48,299 nt of DNA from Methanosarcinales archaeon (GCA_030611045.1 JAUWQN010000004.1:1-48299); one strand, 5' to 3'; positions 9,213-18,483 are shown, numbered from the stretch's first letter. The notes: generated from the sequence alone by a model not told the origin. Numbers and translations: made by a program.

Positions 9213-12200
9213 TCAGACCGCCTCTTCCAATTCTAATCGTGGAGCAATACACATCGCTTTCATCTCATCAAGAAGTAGTTTAAACGCATAGCTCATCTCT
9301 ACAGGGTATATGTCGGTATCAGCACCACAATTTGGGCAATATACAGACCCGGTTTTTATATCAGGACTCGCAATCATACCACAATTCCCACATACCAGCT
9401 CAACAACTTTGTCGGACTCGTCCAATAACCTATCCTTTAGCGATATCGCAGCCCCATACCCAATGAGGACATCTCTTTCCATCTCACCAAAACGAAGCCC
9501 ACCTTCCCTTGCTTTTCCTTCCGTCGGTTGTCTCGTTAATATTTGCACTGGCCCCCTCGCACGTGCATGCATCTTAGCTGATACCAAATGATATAACTTC
9601 TGATAATACGCCACGCCTACAAACACATCAGCCTCTATTTTCTTACCACCCATCCCGTCCCACATCGTTTCTCTACCTGTGTCGGGGAACCCAGCACGCA
9701 CAAGCGCTGCTCTTAAGTCTTCCTCGGGTTCGCCGAAAAAAGCCGTCCCATCTATGTATCTACCCTCTAATGCACCCGCTTTCCCACCTATCATCTCCAG
9801 CACGTGTCCCACAGTCATCCGTGAGGGGATGGCATGGGGGTTTATAATCATATCCGGGATGATTCCATCTCCGGTAAAAGGCATATCTTCTGGAGGTACA
9901 ATCAATCCAACAATTCCTTTCTGACCATGCCTCGATGCAAACTTATCACCTATCTCAGGAACCTTCTGCTCTCGAACAGTTACTTTAATTAATCGCCTAT
10001 TGTTACTTGACTCCATGAGCGCTACTGAATCTACCACCCCCTGTTCATTGGGGCGAGTGCAAACAGAAGTATCTCTTCGTTCTAAAGGGCTTAAAAGCTC
10101 TGTAGTTTCTTCTAAAAACCGTGGTGGACTTGTTTTCCCGATCAGCACATCATTTGGTGCTACTTCTATCTCGGAATTTATTATACCGTCCTCATCAAGT
10201 TGGTTATACGCTTCGTGGTTTCTCACACCCACAATCTCCATATCGGGTATCTCAAATCTATCCTCTTCCCCACCAGGATACCTTGTTTCCATTCCTTCAT
10301 ACGTTCTGAAGAAATAGCTCTTACCTAACCCACGTTCTATTGCAGCGCGATTCAAAATTAAGGCATCTTCCATATTGTAGCCTTCGTAGCTTAAAACCGC
10401 AATGACAAAGTTCTGCCCCGCAGGTCTCTTATCGTGGAGAATAATGTCAGCAGTTCTCGTCTTCACCAAGGGCTTCTGCGGACTTTGCAAAAGATGCGTT
10501 CTGGTGTCGGTGCGCGTTTTATAATTCGCGGTTGGGAGTCCTAAAGATTGCTTCAGCATTGCACAGCCCATGGTATTACGGGGTGAGGAATTGTGGTCTG
10601 GATAAGGTATCAACCCAGCTACTATGCCCAAGATCAAAGAAGGGTCTATCTCCATATGTGTGTAGTCCTCCCCATCTGTTTTTGCTAAATCTGCTTCGTC
10701 CAGCGCTATCAGCGCATTCTCCTCCTCTTCTGCGTCCAGGTACTCTATATCCCCTTCGTTCACCAGGTCATCAAAGTCCATATCGCCGTCTATCAGTTTC
10801 CCGATATGTGATTCGGTAACCATAGGCTTTCCCTTCTCCACCACTATAACCGGTCTTCTTGCCCGCCCACGATCGGAGTGTATCATTATATCGCTTCTAT
10901 ACGCATAATGGACGACATTTACCTGGGTGGAAATCTCTCCTCCCCTTCTCTTCATTCTCAGCTCTTTCACGAATCTCTCAGGATCGGTGTGGAACCCGAT
11001 GAAATCGCCATTCATGAACACACGAGTCCTGTTTTTGGCGCTTACCTCCAAAGAGCGGGCAGGGGGGATAACACCAAGTTCGTACAAAATGTTCTTACAG
11101 CCCTCCTCGTCTTCTCCCACAGATATTTCAACCAGTTGTGAAAAGTTCTTTACCAATCCACAATTTGGACCTTCCGGTGTCTCACTGGGGCAGATTTTTC
11201 CCCATTGCGTAGGATGCAAATCACGAGCTGCAAAGTGGGGTTGAGACCTTGATAGCGGAGAGCTTATCCGCCGGAGATGGCTCGCTGTAGCTACATAATT
11301 GCTCCGCTCTAACAATTGCGAGACACCAGCTCTACCACCCACCCAGTTTCCGGTTGCAAGGGCGTGCGTTATCCGTTCTGTAAGCACATCGGAACGGATC
11401 GCGGTAGTGATCTTTAGCTCTCTGTTTCGCATATGTGCACGTTCTAGCTGATACCTCATATCACGTATAAGTTTTGTAAATGAGACACGGAAAAGGTCTT
11501 CCATCAGGTCGCCCGCAAGCTTCAATCTTTTATTCGCGTAATGATCTTTATCATCCTCGCTTCTCTTATCTAAAAGCAGTTCATAACATGATTCCGCCAT
11601 TCTGCCAAGGAAATGTGCCTTAGCTATCTTGTCGTCAAGGTGTGGGAGGAAATAGCGGTCTAAGATGTAATTAACGCGCTTTTCTCGATACTCCTTTGCC
11701 TGCGTTGATGCGATTTTACGACCTAATAGTTCTATTGCCTCTTCCGGTGTATGCACCTTACTCTCTTCTATATTCCCCTTAATGTGCTTTTTTATCTCAG
11801 GATTATCGGAGACGGTTTTTAGTATTTCTTCGTCATTTTCGAGTCCCAACGCTCGCATAAGTGTCACAAACTCTATTTTTCGCCCTACAGCAGGGAAGGA
11901 TACCTCCAGTATATCCTTTTTACTTATCTCTACCCTTATCGGGACTCGGAATCCCTGCTTAAGGGAAAAGACCTTTGAAACCACATTTTTACTTCCGTAT
12001 TTCTCCTCAAAATTCACAAAAATACTATTTGGCGCGAGGTCTTCCAGCGTGATTATTACATGTTCTGAACCATTTATAATGAAATAGCCACCAGGGTCGA
12101 GAGGATCTTCTCCTGCTACTTTCTTCAACCATTCTTCATATTCCTCTTCAGAAAGTTTTCTCCCTATTTTTCCCTCGCGAACCTCTTTAGATAGATTACA

Positions 12201-12608
12201 TCTTTTTGACTCTAGCATGATTGGGAGTTCGCCGATTTCAACTTCTTTCTCATCCCTCTCAACTTCTATCACGTCGTTTTCGTACTTCCTCACGATCTGC
12301 ATGTCCAAATATACAGGTGCAGCATATTTTAAATTCCTTAATCTTGCTTGTGACGGGAAAATTTCTTCAGAAGACCCATCTGCTTCCCTTGATTTTGGTA
12401 TGCCCATGCGTATTTTGCCAAACTTCACTCCCAGTTTATATTTTCTCCCCTCTTCGTCTTCGTTGCTGATAGAAGTATCTATAAGTGACTGTTCGTCTAT
12501 TACTTTCTGCATGCCCACCTCGAGGAAGTAATTGAATGAATCAAGCTGATGCTGCGCTATTTTTCTCCCTTTTAAATACGCCTCTGAAATAACACTCAGG
12601 TCTAACAT
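9213..12608 (-). CDS. rpoB: DNA-directed RNA polymerase subunit B, unsplit
   Basis: The second-largest catalytic subunit in one 1131-residue chain. Conserved blocks include [20 protein letters not shown], the fork region [40 protein letters not shown], the Lys-rich core [15 protein letters not shown] and the C-terminal clamp [21 protein letters not shown] zinc ribbon with four Cys ([10 protein letters not shown] and YCPNCGADT) lies near residues 1071-1095. In many methanogens, Archaeoglobus and haloarchaea this subunit is split into B'' and B'; here it is continuous, with no stop in the split region. It is 15 bp downstream of rpoH. Confidence 0.98.
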   Translation of the reverse strand: MLDLSVISEAYLKGRKIAQHQLDSFNYFLEVGMQKVIDEQSLIDTSISNEDEEGRKYKLGVKFGKIRMGIPKSREADGSSEEIFPSQARLRNLKYAAPVYLDMQIVRKYENDVIEVERDEKEVEIGELPIMLESKRCNLSKEVREGKIGRKLSEEEYEEWLKKVAGEDPLDPGGYFIINGSEHVIITLEDLAPNSIFVNFEEKYGSKNVVSKVFSLKQGFRVPIRVEISKKDILEVSFPAVGRKIEFVTLMRALGLENDEEILKTVSDNPEIKKHIKGNIEESKVHTPEEAIELLGRKIASTQAKEYREKRVNYILDRYFLPHLDDKIAKAHFLGRMAESCYELLLDKRSEDDKDHYANKRLKLAGDLMEDLFRVSFTKLIRDMRYQLERAHMRNRELKITTAIRSDVLTERITHALATGNWVGGRAGVSQLLERSNYVATASHLRRISSPLSRSQPHFAARDLHPTQWGKICPSETPEGPNCGLVKNFSQLVEISVGEDEEGCKNILYELGVIPPARSLEVSAKNRTRVFMNGDFIGFHTDPERFVKELRMKRRGGEISTQVNVVHYAYRSDIMIHSDRGRARRPVIVVEKGKPMVTESHIGKLIDGDMDFDDLVNEGDIEYLDAEEEENALIALDEADLAKTDGEDYTHMEIDPSLILGIVAGLIPYPDHNSSPRNTMGCAMLKQSLGLPTANYKTRTDTRTHLLQSPQKPLVKTRTADIILHDKRPAGQNFVIAVLSYEGYNMEDALILNRAAIERGLGKSYFFRTYEGMETRYPGGEEDRFEIPDMEIVGVRNHEAYNQLDEDGIINSEIEVAPNDVLIGKTSPPRFLEETTELLSPLERRDTSVCTRPNEQGVVDSVALMESSNNRRLIKVTVREQKVPEIGDKFASRHGQKGIVGLIVPPEDMPFTGDGIIPDMIINPHAIPSRMTVGHVLEMIGGKAGALEGRYIDGTAFFGEPEEDLRAALVRAGFPDTGRETMWDGMGGKKIEADVFVGVAYYQKLYHLVSAKMHARARGPVQILTRQPTEGKAREGGLRFGEMERDVLIGYGAAISLKDRLLDESDKVVELVCGNCGMIASPDIKTGSVYCPNCGADTDIYPVEMSYAFKLLLDEMKAMCIAPRLELEEAV

Positions 12609-12623
12609 ATTGTACTCGTCCTT

Positions 12624-12872
12624 TTATTCTATAACCAGCCGGTAAGATAAAGCTTTACCAGCCGTTCTACTTTCCCTCCGTATCCGTACGACATCGCCCA
12701 CGTCTGCTTTTATCTCTTTCTCTTTTATGACCGGATCAGACAATTTTATCTTAGGCAGTTGCTCCTTTTTTATTTTATACGTATCCAAGAGCTCTGCTAC
12801 TGCCTCCTCGCCCAGTACCTCGTGCTTGGGCACCAACTCATGTTCAAGTATTGGAACTTTTTCCTTTTTCAT
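12624..12872 (-). CDS. rpoH: DNA-directed RNA polymerase subunit H
   Basis: The archaeal homolog of the eukaryotic Rpb5 C-terminal assembly domain. LEHELVPKHEVLGEEAVAEL near the N-terminus, LPKIKLSDPVIKEKEIKADV and GDVVRIRRESRTAGKALSYR are the family hallmarks. At 82 residues it has normal length. It is the first polymerase gene of the operon, 15 bp before rpoB, and begins only 30 bp after the 3' end of a tRNA-Lys gene on the same strand. Confidence 0.97.
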   Translation of the reverse strand: MKKEKVPILEHELVPKHEVLGEEAVAELLDTYKIKKEQLPKIKLSDPVIKEKEIKADVGDVVRIRRESRTAGKALSYRLVIE

Positions 12873-12902
12873 TTATTTCTTTATCTCTTTCGGCTTTGTT
12901 AC

Positions 12903-12975
12903 GGGCTCGACGGGATTTGAACCCGCGGCCGACGGGTTAAAAGCCCGCTGCTCTACCTTTCTGAGCTACGAGCCC
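12903..12975 (-). tRNA. tRNA-Lys (anticodon TTT)
   Basis: The 73-nt reverse-strand sequence folds as a cloverleaf: 7-bp acceptor stem GGGCTCG/CGAGCCC, D stem GCTC/GAGC, anticodon stem with loop CTTTTAA (anticodon TTT), a short variable region and the T arm GCGGG-TTCAAAT-CCCGT. No CCA is encoded and no intron is seen. Its 5' end lies within the last codons of the upstream cinA-like gene, and its 3' end is 30 bp before rpoH. Confidence 0.96.
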
Positions 12976-13456
12976 AATATTTTACTTTACCTTCCAAAAT
13001 ATACCTTTTTAGCATTTCAAGGGCAGCATCAGCCGCCTCACGCTTGTTCCCCTCTCTATCTTTATGGAAGATATGCTTCTCGTAATCTGCGTTATCTTTT
13101 GTTGCCAATGCTATATAAACTAATCCAACAGGCTTGTCAGGTGTTCCCCCGGTGGGTCCTGCAATGCCCGTAGTTGAAATGCCGAAATCGCTACTCAAAA
13201 GCGTTCTAACGCCGCTTGCCATCTCCCCCGCACATTCTGCACTTACCGCACCTTTCTCTTCCAATGTTTCCCGCGCTACGTGCAAATGTTTCTCTTTCAC
13301 TTCATTCGCATACGCGATTACACCGCCTTTATAATAGTCAGAACTACCTGAGACATTTGTTATCCTATGGCCTACCAGTCCACCCGTGCACGACTCTGCG
13401 GTAGCTAACGTTAGCCCTCTCTTTCGTAATGCATCGCCGACCTCTTCCTCAATCAT
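12953..13456 (-). CDS. pncC: Nicotinamide-nucleotide amidase, CinA C-terminal domain type
   Basis: A stand-alone CinA C-terminal domain, which deamidates nicotinamide mononucleotide to nicotinic acid mononucleotide in pyridine nucleotide recycling. The family motif LATAESCTGGLVGHRITNVS is near residues 17-36, with the catalytic Ser at 22. YYKGGVIAYANEVKEKHL and GIAGPTGGTPDKPVGLVYIA complete the active site. Its 167-residue length is typical for the single-domain form. The last eight codons lie inside the tRNA-Lys gene, and its TAG stop is supplied by the tRNA D-loop region, so the two genes overlap by 23 bp on the same strand. Confidence 0.92.
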   Translation of the reverse strand: MIEEEVGDALRKRGLTLATAESCTGGLVGHRITNVSGSSDYYKGGVIAYANEVKEKHLHVARETLEEKGAVSAECAGEMASGVRTLLSSDFGISTTGIAGPTGGTPDKPVGLVYIALATKDNADYEKHIFHKDREGNKREAADAALEMLKRYILEGKVKYWARSSER

Positions 13457-13539
13457 CTCTTATGTTATTCTCTCCTTTATCCATAACAAGAAATAAAGTA
13501 AAATGAGAGATTTCGCATGTCATAAGAAACCATGATTTT

Positions 13540-14025
13540 TTATTTCTCTACGCCATGACGTATCTTTACTGCTACGCCGAGGTTAAAGATTTTCATCTCT
13601 TCGCTGGCTAACATAGCTTTTCCAGTTGCAAGCAGGCTATCATTTTCATCCACTACGATAACTTCGTCATAGGCCCGTATCGCTGGATCAACGTCGAGTG
13701 CGTGTTTACAAAATGCCGTCTCGCCTTTTCTTACAAATTCGCTGCTCTCTTCATTCATAACCACCCGTAGCCGTGGATATTTGAGGAACTGATGCAGCCT
13801 TTCCGCTCCTTCTATGCCCAGTGTGAACAGCCCATCATAACTTCTGAGCGTGGCTATCCTCTTTTCCTGCTCTTTTATCTGTGATATTCTTCTCGTCCGT
13901 GATAGGACAAAGTCTACGTTATCAGGGAACAAGATTTCGCCTGCTCCTTTGCCAAACTGAAACTCTGCGATGATTCTCGCCTTTTTGAGCAGAATTTTCC
14001 TATCCTTTTCTTCCATCTTATTCAT
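13540..14025 (-). CDS. PUA domain protein
   Basis: A 161-residue protein with a C-terminal PUA RNA-binding domain: RLRVVMNEESSEFVRKGETA, then FCKHALDVDPAIRAYDEVIV and the glycine turn LLATGKAMLASEEM, ending KIFNLGVAVKIRHGVEK. The N-terminal half (about residues 5-75) resembles the domain preceding PUA in archaeosine transglycosylase and related tRNA-modification proteins, with GAGEILFPDNVDFVLSRTRR. Stand-alone proteins of this type occur in many archaea and are assumed to act on tRNA or rRNA. The gene is 83 bp upstream of pncC and divergent from the RNase P gene. Confidence 0.85.
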   Translation of the reverse strand: MNKMEEKDRKILLKKARIIAEFQFGKGAGEILFPDNVDFVLSRTRRISQIKEQEKRIATLRSYDGLFTLGIEGAERLHQFLKYPRLRVVMNEESSEFVRKGETAFCKHALDVDPAIRAYDEVIVVDENDSLLATGKAMLASEEMKIFNLGVAVKIRHGVEK

Positions 14026-14164
14026 TCATCACGGTTGCACCATAAGGAATAACTAACGGTTAATGTTTTCTCAAGCTCTCAATCGAGAGGTGTGGTTTTC
14101 CTTTGGGCAACAGTTCCAACATTATTGCTATTTAAGATTTCCTTTTCTATTTAAGAACGTTTTT

Positions 14165-14509
14165 ATGAAGCGAAGGAGACGAATAGAAGATCTCGCAGTA
14201 CAGCGTATAGAACGGCTATTCGAGCTTGCAGAAGCAGAAGCACGGGATGAGCGCGAGCAGAGAAGTAAACGATATATCGAGCTTGCGCGTGCGATTGGGA
14301 TGCGGTACCGGGCGCGAATACCAAAGCATCTGAAAATGCGGCTATGCAAGCGATGTTACGCTCTTCTCATTCCTGGAAGAAACGCACGAGTCCGACTCAG
14401 GGGGGATTATATGACAACAACGTGTTTACGATGTGGAGAGCACATTAGACGGCCGTATAAAGCATCACAGGCTCCTTCGCCGAGGAGGAGAGGGGAAAAT
14501 GAAAAGTGA
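14165..14509 (+). CDS. rnp4: Ribonuclease P protein component 4 (Rpp21/Rpr2 family)
   Basis: A zinc-ribbon subunit of archaeal RNase P, which trims 5' leaders from pre-tRNA. Four Cys ligands are seen in CKRCYALL (C61, C64) and TTCLRCGEHIRRPYK (C87, C90). The N-terminus MKRRRRIEDLAVQRIERLFE with ERSKRYIELARAIGMRYRAR is the helical pair that contacts Rpp29. I chose the ATG at 14165, 34 codons inside the longest frame, because upstream residues are non-homologous and TATTTAAG-like boxes lie at 14129-14136 and 14148-14155. This implies a very short leader. The C-terminal tail after residue 97 is basic and variable. Confidence 0.92.
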   Translation: MKRRRRIEDLAVQRIERLFELAEAEARDEREQRSKRYIELARAIGMRYRARIPKHLKMRLCKRCYALLIPGRNARVRLRGDYMTTTCLRCGEHIRRPYKASQAPSPRRRGENEK

Positions 14510-14581
14510 GGTTTTGTTCATTTTCATTGTGTATAAAGTATAACATCCTCCCATTTTTTTCCTTTCCTAACTAAGGACAAT

Positions 14582-14788
14582 ATGGGAGAAGTGGAGAAGA
14601 TGATGAGCTGCAAAGGCCCAGATAGTGGTTGTTACGTTTACTACTGTCCAAAGTGCGGCGAGTACCATAGCATCTCCTTTGGCTGCAATACAACAGCAGA
14701 TTATGCTCGGATTGCGGCAAGCGGTACACAGATCAATGGGCAGGCAAAGAGGCTCAGCAGTGGGATGTTCGATGTGCCTGCCGCATAG
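14582..14788 (+). CDS. Small Cys-containing hypothetical protein
   Basis: A 68-residue ORF with ATG preceded by AAGGA four bases upstream. It contains five cysteines, including YYCPKCGEYH (C22, C25) with C10, C17 and C35 around it, which could bind one zinc ion. The C-terminal half (TADYARIAASGTQINGQAKR) has no recognisable motif. It lies 72 bp downstream of the RNase P gene on the same strand. I do not recognise a family. The start signal and the cysteine spacing support a real gene. Confidence 0.45.
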   Translation: MGEVEKMMSCKGPDSGCYVYYCPKCGEYHSISFGCNTTADYARIAASGTQINGQAKRLSSGMFDVPAA

Positions 14789-15234
14789 GCATGCAGTATT
14801 GACCCTTCCCGACAGATTAATTACGCCCTGTGCTAACTAAAAGGGAAAAGAGACCAGAGGAAGGTTATTAAGCTGTTGCTCGCTTTCTGCTTGAGTTTCG
14901 TCGTACTCGCTTTTATCTCTTTATAGGTAACAGGCCTTCGCTTTCTCTTTCAGTATCCGCTCTACCTCTTGCTTGAATTTCTCGTAGACTATCTACCATC
15001 AGAATATTATTAGCAATAGGATTTAAAAATCGCGACACAGGTTTACACTTCTGAATTTTCACATCACCTGCGTTTGGTGCTGTGGAAACGTAGAAATTTG
15101 AGAGTGTGGAAGGATACGAACTTCTTCCATTACTGCTGATGGTTTCAGTTAAATCAAGAATATTGGACTTTATTTATCCGAATACACGGTGAATTGCCTT
15201 AGCGCCGCTGGTCTTTGGGTAAAATGTTCTAGTT
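14789..15234. other. Sparse region without a supported gene
   Basis: No full-length gene is supported on either strand. Near 14914-14983 the minus strand can be read as KFKQEVERILKEKAKACYL followed by a stop. This is protein-like in composition, but a stop lies just upstream, so it may be a gene remnant. The first copy of a diverged direct repeat lies at about 15041-15117. Confidence 0.4.
15041..15117. repeat. Diverged direct repeat, copy 1
   Basis: The stretch begins GGTTTACAC, continues GAATTTTCAC, then CTGTGGAAACGTAGAAATTT and ends GTGTGGAAGGA. The same order of words recurs at about 15475-15552 in the same orientation (GGTTTACAC, GAATTTTCAC, GTGTGGAGGCGTTGAAATTT, GAGTGGAAGGA). Roughly two thirds of positions agree by eye. 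Neither copy has a clean ORF. A decayed repeated gene or mobile-element remnant would fit. Confidence 0.5.
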
Positions 15235-15351
15235 CTAATGCGAACGCCACTTGTTCAGCTCAATAGAAAGCTGGTAGTGCATATCTTTGTGTATTTCTTC
15301 CACTTCATGCTTACCTATTCCATCTTCCGCCATCTTTTCTTCTCTGTTCAT
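15235..15351 (-). CDS. 38-residue charged small protein with strong ribosome binding site
   Basis: The minus strand has GAAGGAGGTGAAAGCG directly before ATG at 15351, a near-perfect Shine-Dalgarno sequence with 5-nt spacing. The frame runs MNREEKMAEDGIGKHEVEEI, then HKDMHYQLSIELNKWRSH, and ends at TAG. The product is charged, His-containing and predicted helical. A short inverted repeat (TTCTTC TAAA GAAGAA) precedes the SD, and a TTTTTATA box lies about 55 bp upstream. I recognise no family. The start signals are better than those of most genes in this window. Confidence 0.6.
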   Translation of the reverse strand: MNREEKMAEDGIGKHEVEEIHKDMHYQLSIELNKWRSH

Positions 15352-15402
15352 CGCTTTCACCTCCTTCTTCTTTAGAAGAATATCTATTTGAACCGGCACC
15401 TA

Positions 15403-15412
15403 TAAAAAGGTA
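15403..15412 (-). promoter_or_regulatory. TATA-box candidate for the 38-residue gene
   Basis: The minus strand reads ACCTTTTTATAGG, a typical archaeal TATA element. It would place transcription start about 25 bp downstream near 15380, giving a leader of about 30 nt that holds the small hairpin and the strong SD. The match is by consensus only. Confidence 0.4.
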
Positions 15413-15474
15413 TGTGTTGGTGCACATTATATGCTGTCATACCATGCTCATGGATTCACAGCCTCCAATAATGG

Positions 15475-15552
15475 TTTACACGTGAGAATTTTCACTATTA
15501 CCTTTGTTTTATGGCAGTGTGGAGGCGTTGAAATTTTAGGGAGTGGAAGGAA
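15475..15552. repeat. Diverged direct repeat, copy 2
   Basis: Second copy of the element at 15041-15117, in direct orientation and separated by about 360 bp that contain the 38-residue gene. The flanks diverge. Frames through this copy contain stops. Confidence 0.5.
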
Positions 15553-15621
15553 GGTCTTTTTTAGATGAGAGACCCTCTACGACCTGATATAGTTAGTAAA
15601 TGCCTTCTTTTTCGCTAAATT

Positions 15622-15765
15622 CTATTCATTCTCTACTGAACTTGGAGGGATATATGCAACGCTTACATTTCCAACATTTCCACCATGGAGCCAATACTTC
15701 CATTCGTAAAAGAAGGATACCACCAGTAGCGCGAAAATACCGCTAATTTGCTTTCGAACGGTCAA
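15622..15765 (-). CDS. Possible 47-residue single-span membrane protein
   Basis: A minus-strand frame from TTG at 15765 gives MTVRKQISGIFALLVVSFFY, then EWKYWLHGGNVGNVSVAYIP and a short hydrophilic end. One hydrophobic helix follows a basic N-terminus, which fits an N-in small membrane protein. The frame lies 24 bp after the stop of the alpha/beta hydrolase gene on the same strand. The start codon is weak and no clear SD is seen, so this could also be the end of a decayed gene. Confidence 0.3.
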   Translation of the reverse strand: MTVRKQISGIFALLVVSFFYEWKYWLHGGNVGNVSVAYIPPSSVENE

Positions 15766-15789
15766 TAAGGCAGGCCACTCAAATTTAGA

Positions 15790-16539
15790 TTAGATGAGAT
15801 ATTTTTTGAACCATTCCAAACTCAGATCAATCACTTTCTTTAGATGTTCACTGTGGGAAAAGACATGATCTGCCCCTTCTATTATCTCCAGTCTTTTTGG
15901 TTCCGGTGCAGCCTCATAGAGTTTTTGCGCATGCGTGGGTGGGACCACTTCATCCGAGCTACCGTGCAGAATGAGAATTGGAGGCGCGGTTCTTACCGCT
16001 TGTAACAACTCATAGTTACGGAGATCTTCATAGAACCCTTTTTTGAATCTTCTGCCGCCGGATGGCAGCTCGTCATAGTTGCCTGCTTCTTTTGTAATGT
16101 GAGGTAGATAATACGGCGTTGATAGACAGACCATGGCTTTAATTCTTTTATCTTGCGCCGCTATCGCAACCATGCCACCAAAACTGGAGCCAATAACGCC
16201 CAATCTGCGCATATCAACCGTGTCCTTGTTTGTATCTTGTAGAAACTGTAACGCAGCTTTGTAATCCCTGATTCTTTCGGTGAGGCTTACATCCTCAAAC
16301 TTTCCCTCACTCTTTTCTGGCCCGCGCCCACAGCCCCGGAAATTAAATCGCAAGCATGCGTAGCCTTCATCAGTAAGTCTCGCTGCTATAGTTGGCCATT
16401 TACCGCTATCCTTACTGCTCTCTAAGCCATGCAAGGTAATAACGCAGGGTGCGTTTTGGTAAGGTAGATGCAAGTTTCCTAACAATTTCTGATTTCCGGA
16501 GTGAAATGTGCTTAAAAATTCTTCCATTTCTGTGCTCAT
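15790..16539 (-). CDS. Alpha/beta hydrolase (serine hydrolase, S33/BAAT-like)
   Basis: An alpha/beta hydrolase fold of 249 residues. The oxyanion segment is ITLHGLESSKDSGKWP, the cap entry is CLRFNFRGCGRGPEKSEGKF, the nucleophile elbow is GVIGSSFGG with Ser119, the acid is in ILHGSSDEVVP and the His in EGADHVFSHSEH. This arrangement matches acyl- or peptide-hydrolysing enzymes often annotated as dienelactone or BAAT-type hydrolases. The substrate is not predictable. It is the last gene of the trp-linked minus-strand series, 37 bp after the ATP-NAD kinase family gene. Confidence 0.88.
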   Translation of the reverse strand: MSTEMEEFLSTFHSGNQKLLGNLHLPYQNAPCVITLHGLESSKDSGKWPTIAARLTDEGYACLRFNFRGCGRGPEKSEGKFEDVSLTERIRDYKAALQFLQDTNKDTVDMRRLGVIGSSFGGMVAIAAQDKRIKAMVCLSTPYYLPHITKEAGNYDELPSGGRRFKKGFYEDLRNYELLQAVRTAPPILILHGSSDEVVPPTHAQKLYEAAPEPKRLEIIEGADHVFSHSEHLKKVIDLSLEWFKKYLI

Positions 16540-16576
16540 CCAAGGTAAGTAAGGTTAAACCTCCCGGATTTCTTTT

Positions 16577-17680
16577 TCACCCCTTTTTCACTTCCTTCCG
16601 CTGCGCCATCCGATAATCGCATACAACGCTCATGTGCCCACTCAAAAGCTCGTCCAGCTCATCGCTGCCTGTATCAACCAGAAGAAATGGAGTTTCACTC
16701 AACTTGTGCGGCGTAGCAAGCACAATCACATTCTCAACTCCGACCTTATCTAACACTTTTGCACTGAGCTGCTGATTGCCCCGCCCAAATACAAACCCCT
16801 GCGCGCCAATAGGACTCACGAGTATCTTCGCTTTTTTCCCCTTCTCGTTCTCCAGCAACTGCAACAATCCCTGCTCGTTCAAATCTTTCGCCAACAATTT
16901 ACCATCTTTCACCGCATCCACGCCAAGCAATGTCTTTTCCTCGCCCAAGTCCAGCAACTCTGCTATTTTGTGTATCGTAGTCCCAGCACCTAAGATATAA
17001 AGGGACCCGTCCCGCATGAACTCGCATGCGAACCTTGCAATCTCCTCCTTCGCGCTCTCTTCACTTACGCTTTGAAAAAGACTCTTGCCCTGCTGAACCA
17101 GAACTGGCTCGTACGGTGTGCGTGCGTATCCAAAAACCTTCATTTGCAGTTCGTTTCGCCTGTATGCGTCCTCATCCGTATCCATTACCTCTGCATCCCG
17201 CACTTCCGCCTTACCTTCAACAAAATGTTCGACTATTTTCGCCGCGCCCTTCGGACTTATAGCAAACACCGCCGAGTGCATCTTCACGCCAGCAGGAATA
17301 CCTATAATCGGGATCTCTCGTTTTACAGCACTGTACACATCCCGCGCCGTGCCATCACCACCGCAGAATACCAAAAGCTCGACGCCTTCTTCTAAAAATC
17401 GCTTGCATGCGTTCTTTGTATCCTCACTCGTGCTTATCCCCTCAAATGAATACACAACTTTGTATCTTAACGAGTTCGGAAGTGCATCTTCGCCCATCGC
17501 CCCGGAGCAGGTAAGAATAAGAGAGTCTATATTCCACTCCTCCATGCATTTCTTTGCTCGCTCTCCTGCTATCGGGTTTGCACCTAACCTCAGTGCTTCG
17601 TCTACCAGGTCGTCCGTTCCTTTTAGTCCTACCGACCCGCCCATGCCTGCTATCGGGTTGATGAGGAAACCGATTTTCAT
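16577..17680 (-). CDS. ATP-NAD kinase family protein
   Basis: A 367-residue member of the ATP-NAD/AcoX kinase family. The N-terminus [20 protein letters not shown] is a phosphate-loop-like start; VFCGGDGTARDVYSA near residue 105 is the GGDG kinase motif, and IPAGVKMHSAVFAISPKGAA is the nucleotide-binding segment. It differs from canonical NAD kinase (about 280 residues) in its longer C-terminal half, so the phosphoryl acceptor could be NAD or another small molecule. The ATG overlaps the trpA stop by 4 bp, making it part of the trp transcript. The link to tryptophan synthesis is unexplained. Confidence 0.85.
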   Translation of the reverse strand: MKIGFLINPIAGMGGSVGLKGTDDLVDEALRLGANPIAGERAKKCMEEWNIDSLILTCSGAMGEDALPNSLRYKVVYSFEGISTSEDTKNACKRFLEEGVELLVFCGGDGTARDVYSAVKREIPIIGIPAGVKMHSAVFAISPKGAAKIVEHFVEGKAEVRDAEVMDTDEDAYRRNELQMKVFGYARTPYEPVLVQQGKSLFQSVSEESAKEEIARFACEFMRDGSLYILGAGTTIHKIAELLDLGEEKTLLGVDAVKDGKLLAKDLNEQGLLQLLENEKGKKAKILVSPIGAQGFVFGRGNQQLSAKVLDKVGVENVIVLATPHKLSETPFLLVDTGSDELDELLSGHMSVVCDYRMAQRKEVKKG

Positions 17681-18483
17681 TTTTTCCTCGTTGCCGCCTT
17701 CAACTCAGCGCAGAACTCTTCAAGTGCTGAAATCATCTTTTCTGGCTCATCCTTATGTTCCGCTATGAGTCTTACGATCGCACTTCCAACTATTACCCCT
17801 TTCGCACCATCTGCTATTATTTCCCGCACGTGCTCTGGCTTTGATATGCCAAATCCAACTGCCGGCGGTATATCCGGTCTCTTCTCAACTACGCTCCTTA
17901 TCAGAGTTTTCGCAACACCCGAAATCGCTTCACGCGCACCCGTAACACCAAGCAACGAGACAAGATAAACAAATCCTGAAGAACAGGCACAGATCTTCTC
18001 TATTCTATCCTCTGGCGTCGTCGGTGCAATCAAAAAAATCGTATTTATACCGTTCTCCTTCGCATATCGTACCACCTCATCTGCCTCTTCCATGGGCAAA
18101 TCTGGAATAATTATCCCATCTCCTCCACATTCTGCAAGTTTCTTCATGAACCGCTCTACCCCGAAGTGCAAGATCGGATTGTAGTAACCCATTACGACGA
18201 TCGGAGTGTCCGTTTCTTTTCTAATCTCTGAGATGATCTCAAATGTTTGCTGAGGAGTCATTCCCGCACGAAGAGCTCTCTCTGCTGCTGCTTGTATTGT
18301 CTTACCGTCTGCTATCGGGTCTGAGAACGGTATACCAAGTTCTATGATGTCTGCATACTGCGCTATTGCTTTTGCGATTGATGGCGTTAGTGACGGGTCA
18401 GGATCACCAGCCATGATGTAGGCTATAAAAGCACACTCACCGCTTCTTTCAAGGTCAGAAAATGTGTCACTTATTCTGCTCAT
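17677..18483 (-). CDS. trpA: Tryptophan synthase alpha subunit
   Basis: Cleaves indole-3-glycerol phosphate to indole and glyceraldehyde 3-phosphate in the alpha2beta2 complex. [20 protein letters not shown] holds both catalytic acids, Glu48 and Asp59. [20 protein letters not shown] and [20 protein letters not shown] are conserved phosphate-side segments. Length of 268 residues is usual. The start overlaps trpB by 4 bp and the stop overlaps the kinase gene by 4 bp. Confidence 0.97.
   Translation of the reverse strand: MSRISDTFSDLERSGECAFIAYIMAGDPDPSLTPSIAKAIAQYADIIELGIPFSDPIADGKTIQAAAERALRAGMTPQQTFEIISEIRKETDTPIVVMGYYNPILHFGVERFMKKLAECGGDGIIIPDLPMEEADEVVRYAKENGINTIFLIAPTTPEDRIEKICACSSGFVYLVSLLGVTGAREAISGVAKTLIRSVVEKRPDIPPAVGFGISKPEHVREIIADGAKGVIVGSAIVRLIAEHKDEPEKMISALEEFCAELKAATRKK

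Noticed and set aside
14063-14164. 34-residue extension of the RNase P subunit
   Set aside because: It is not similar to the family, and TATA-like boxes lie inside it.
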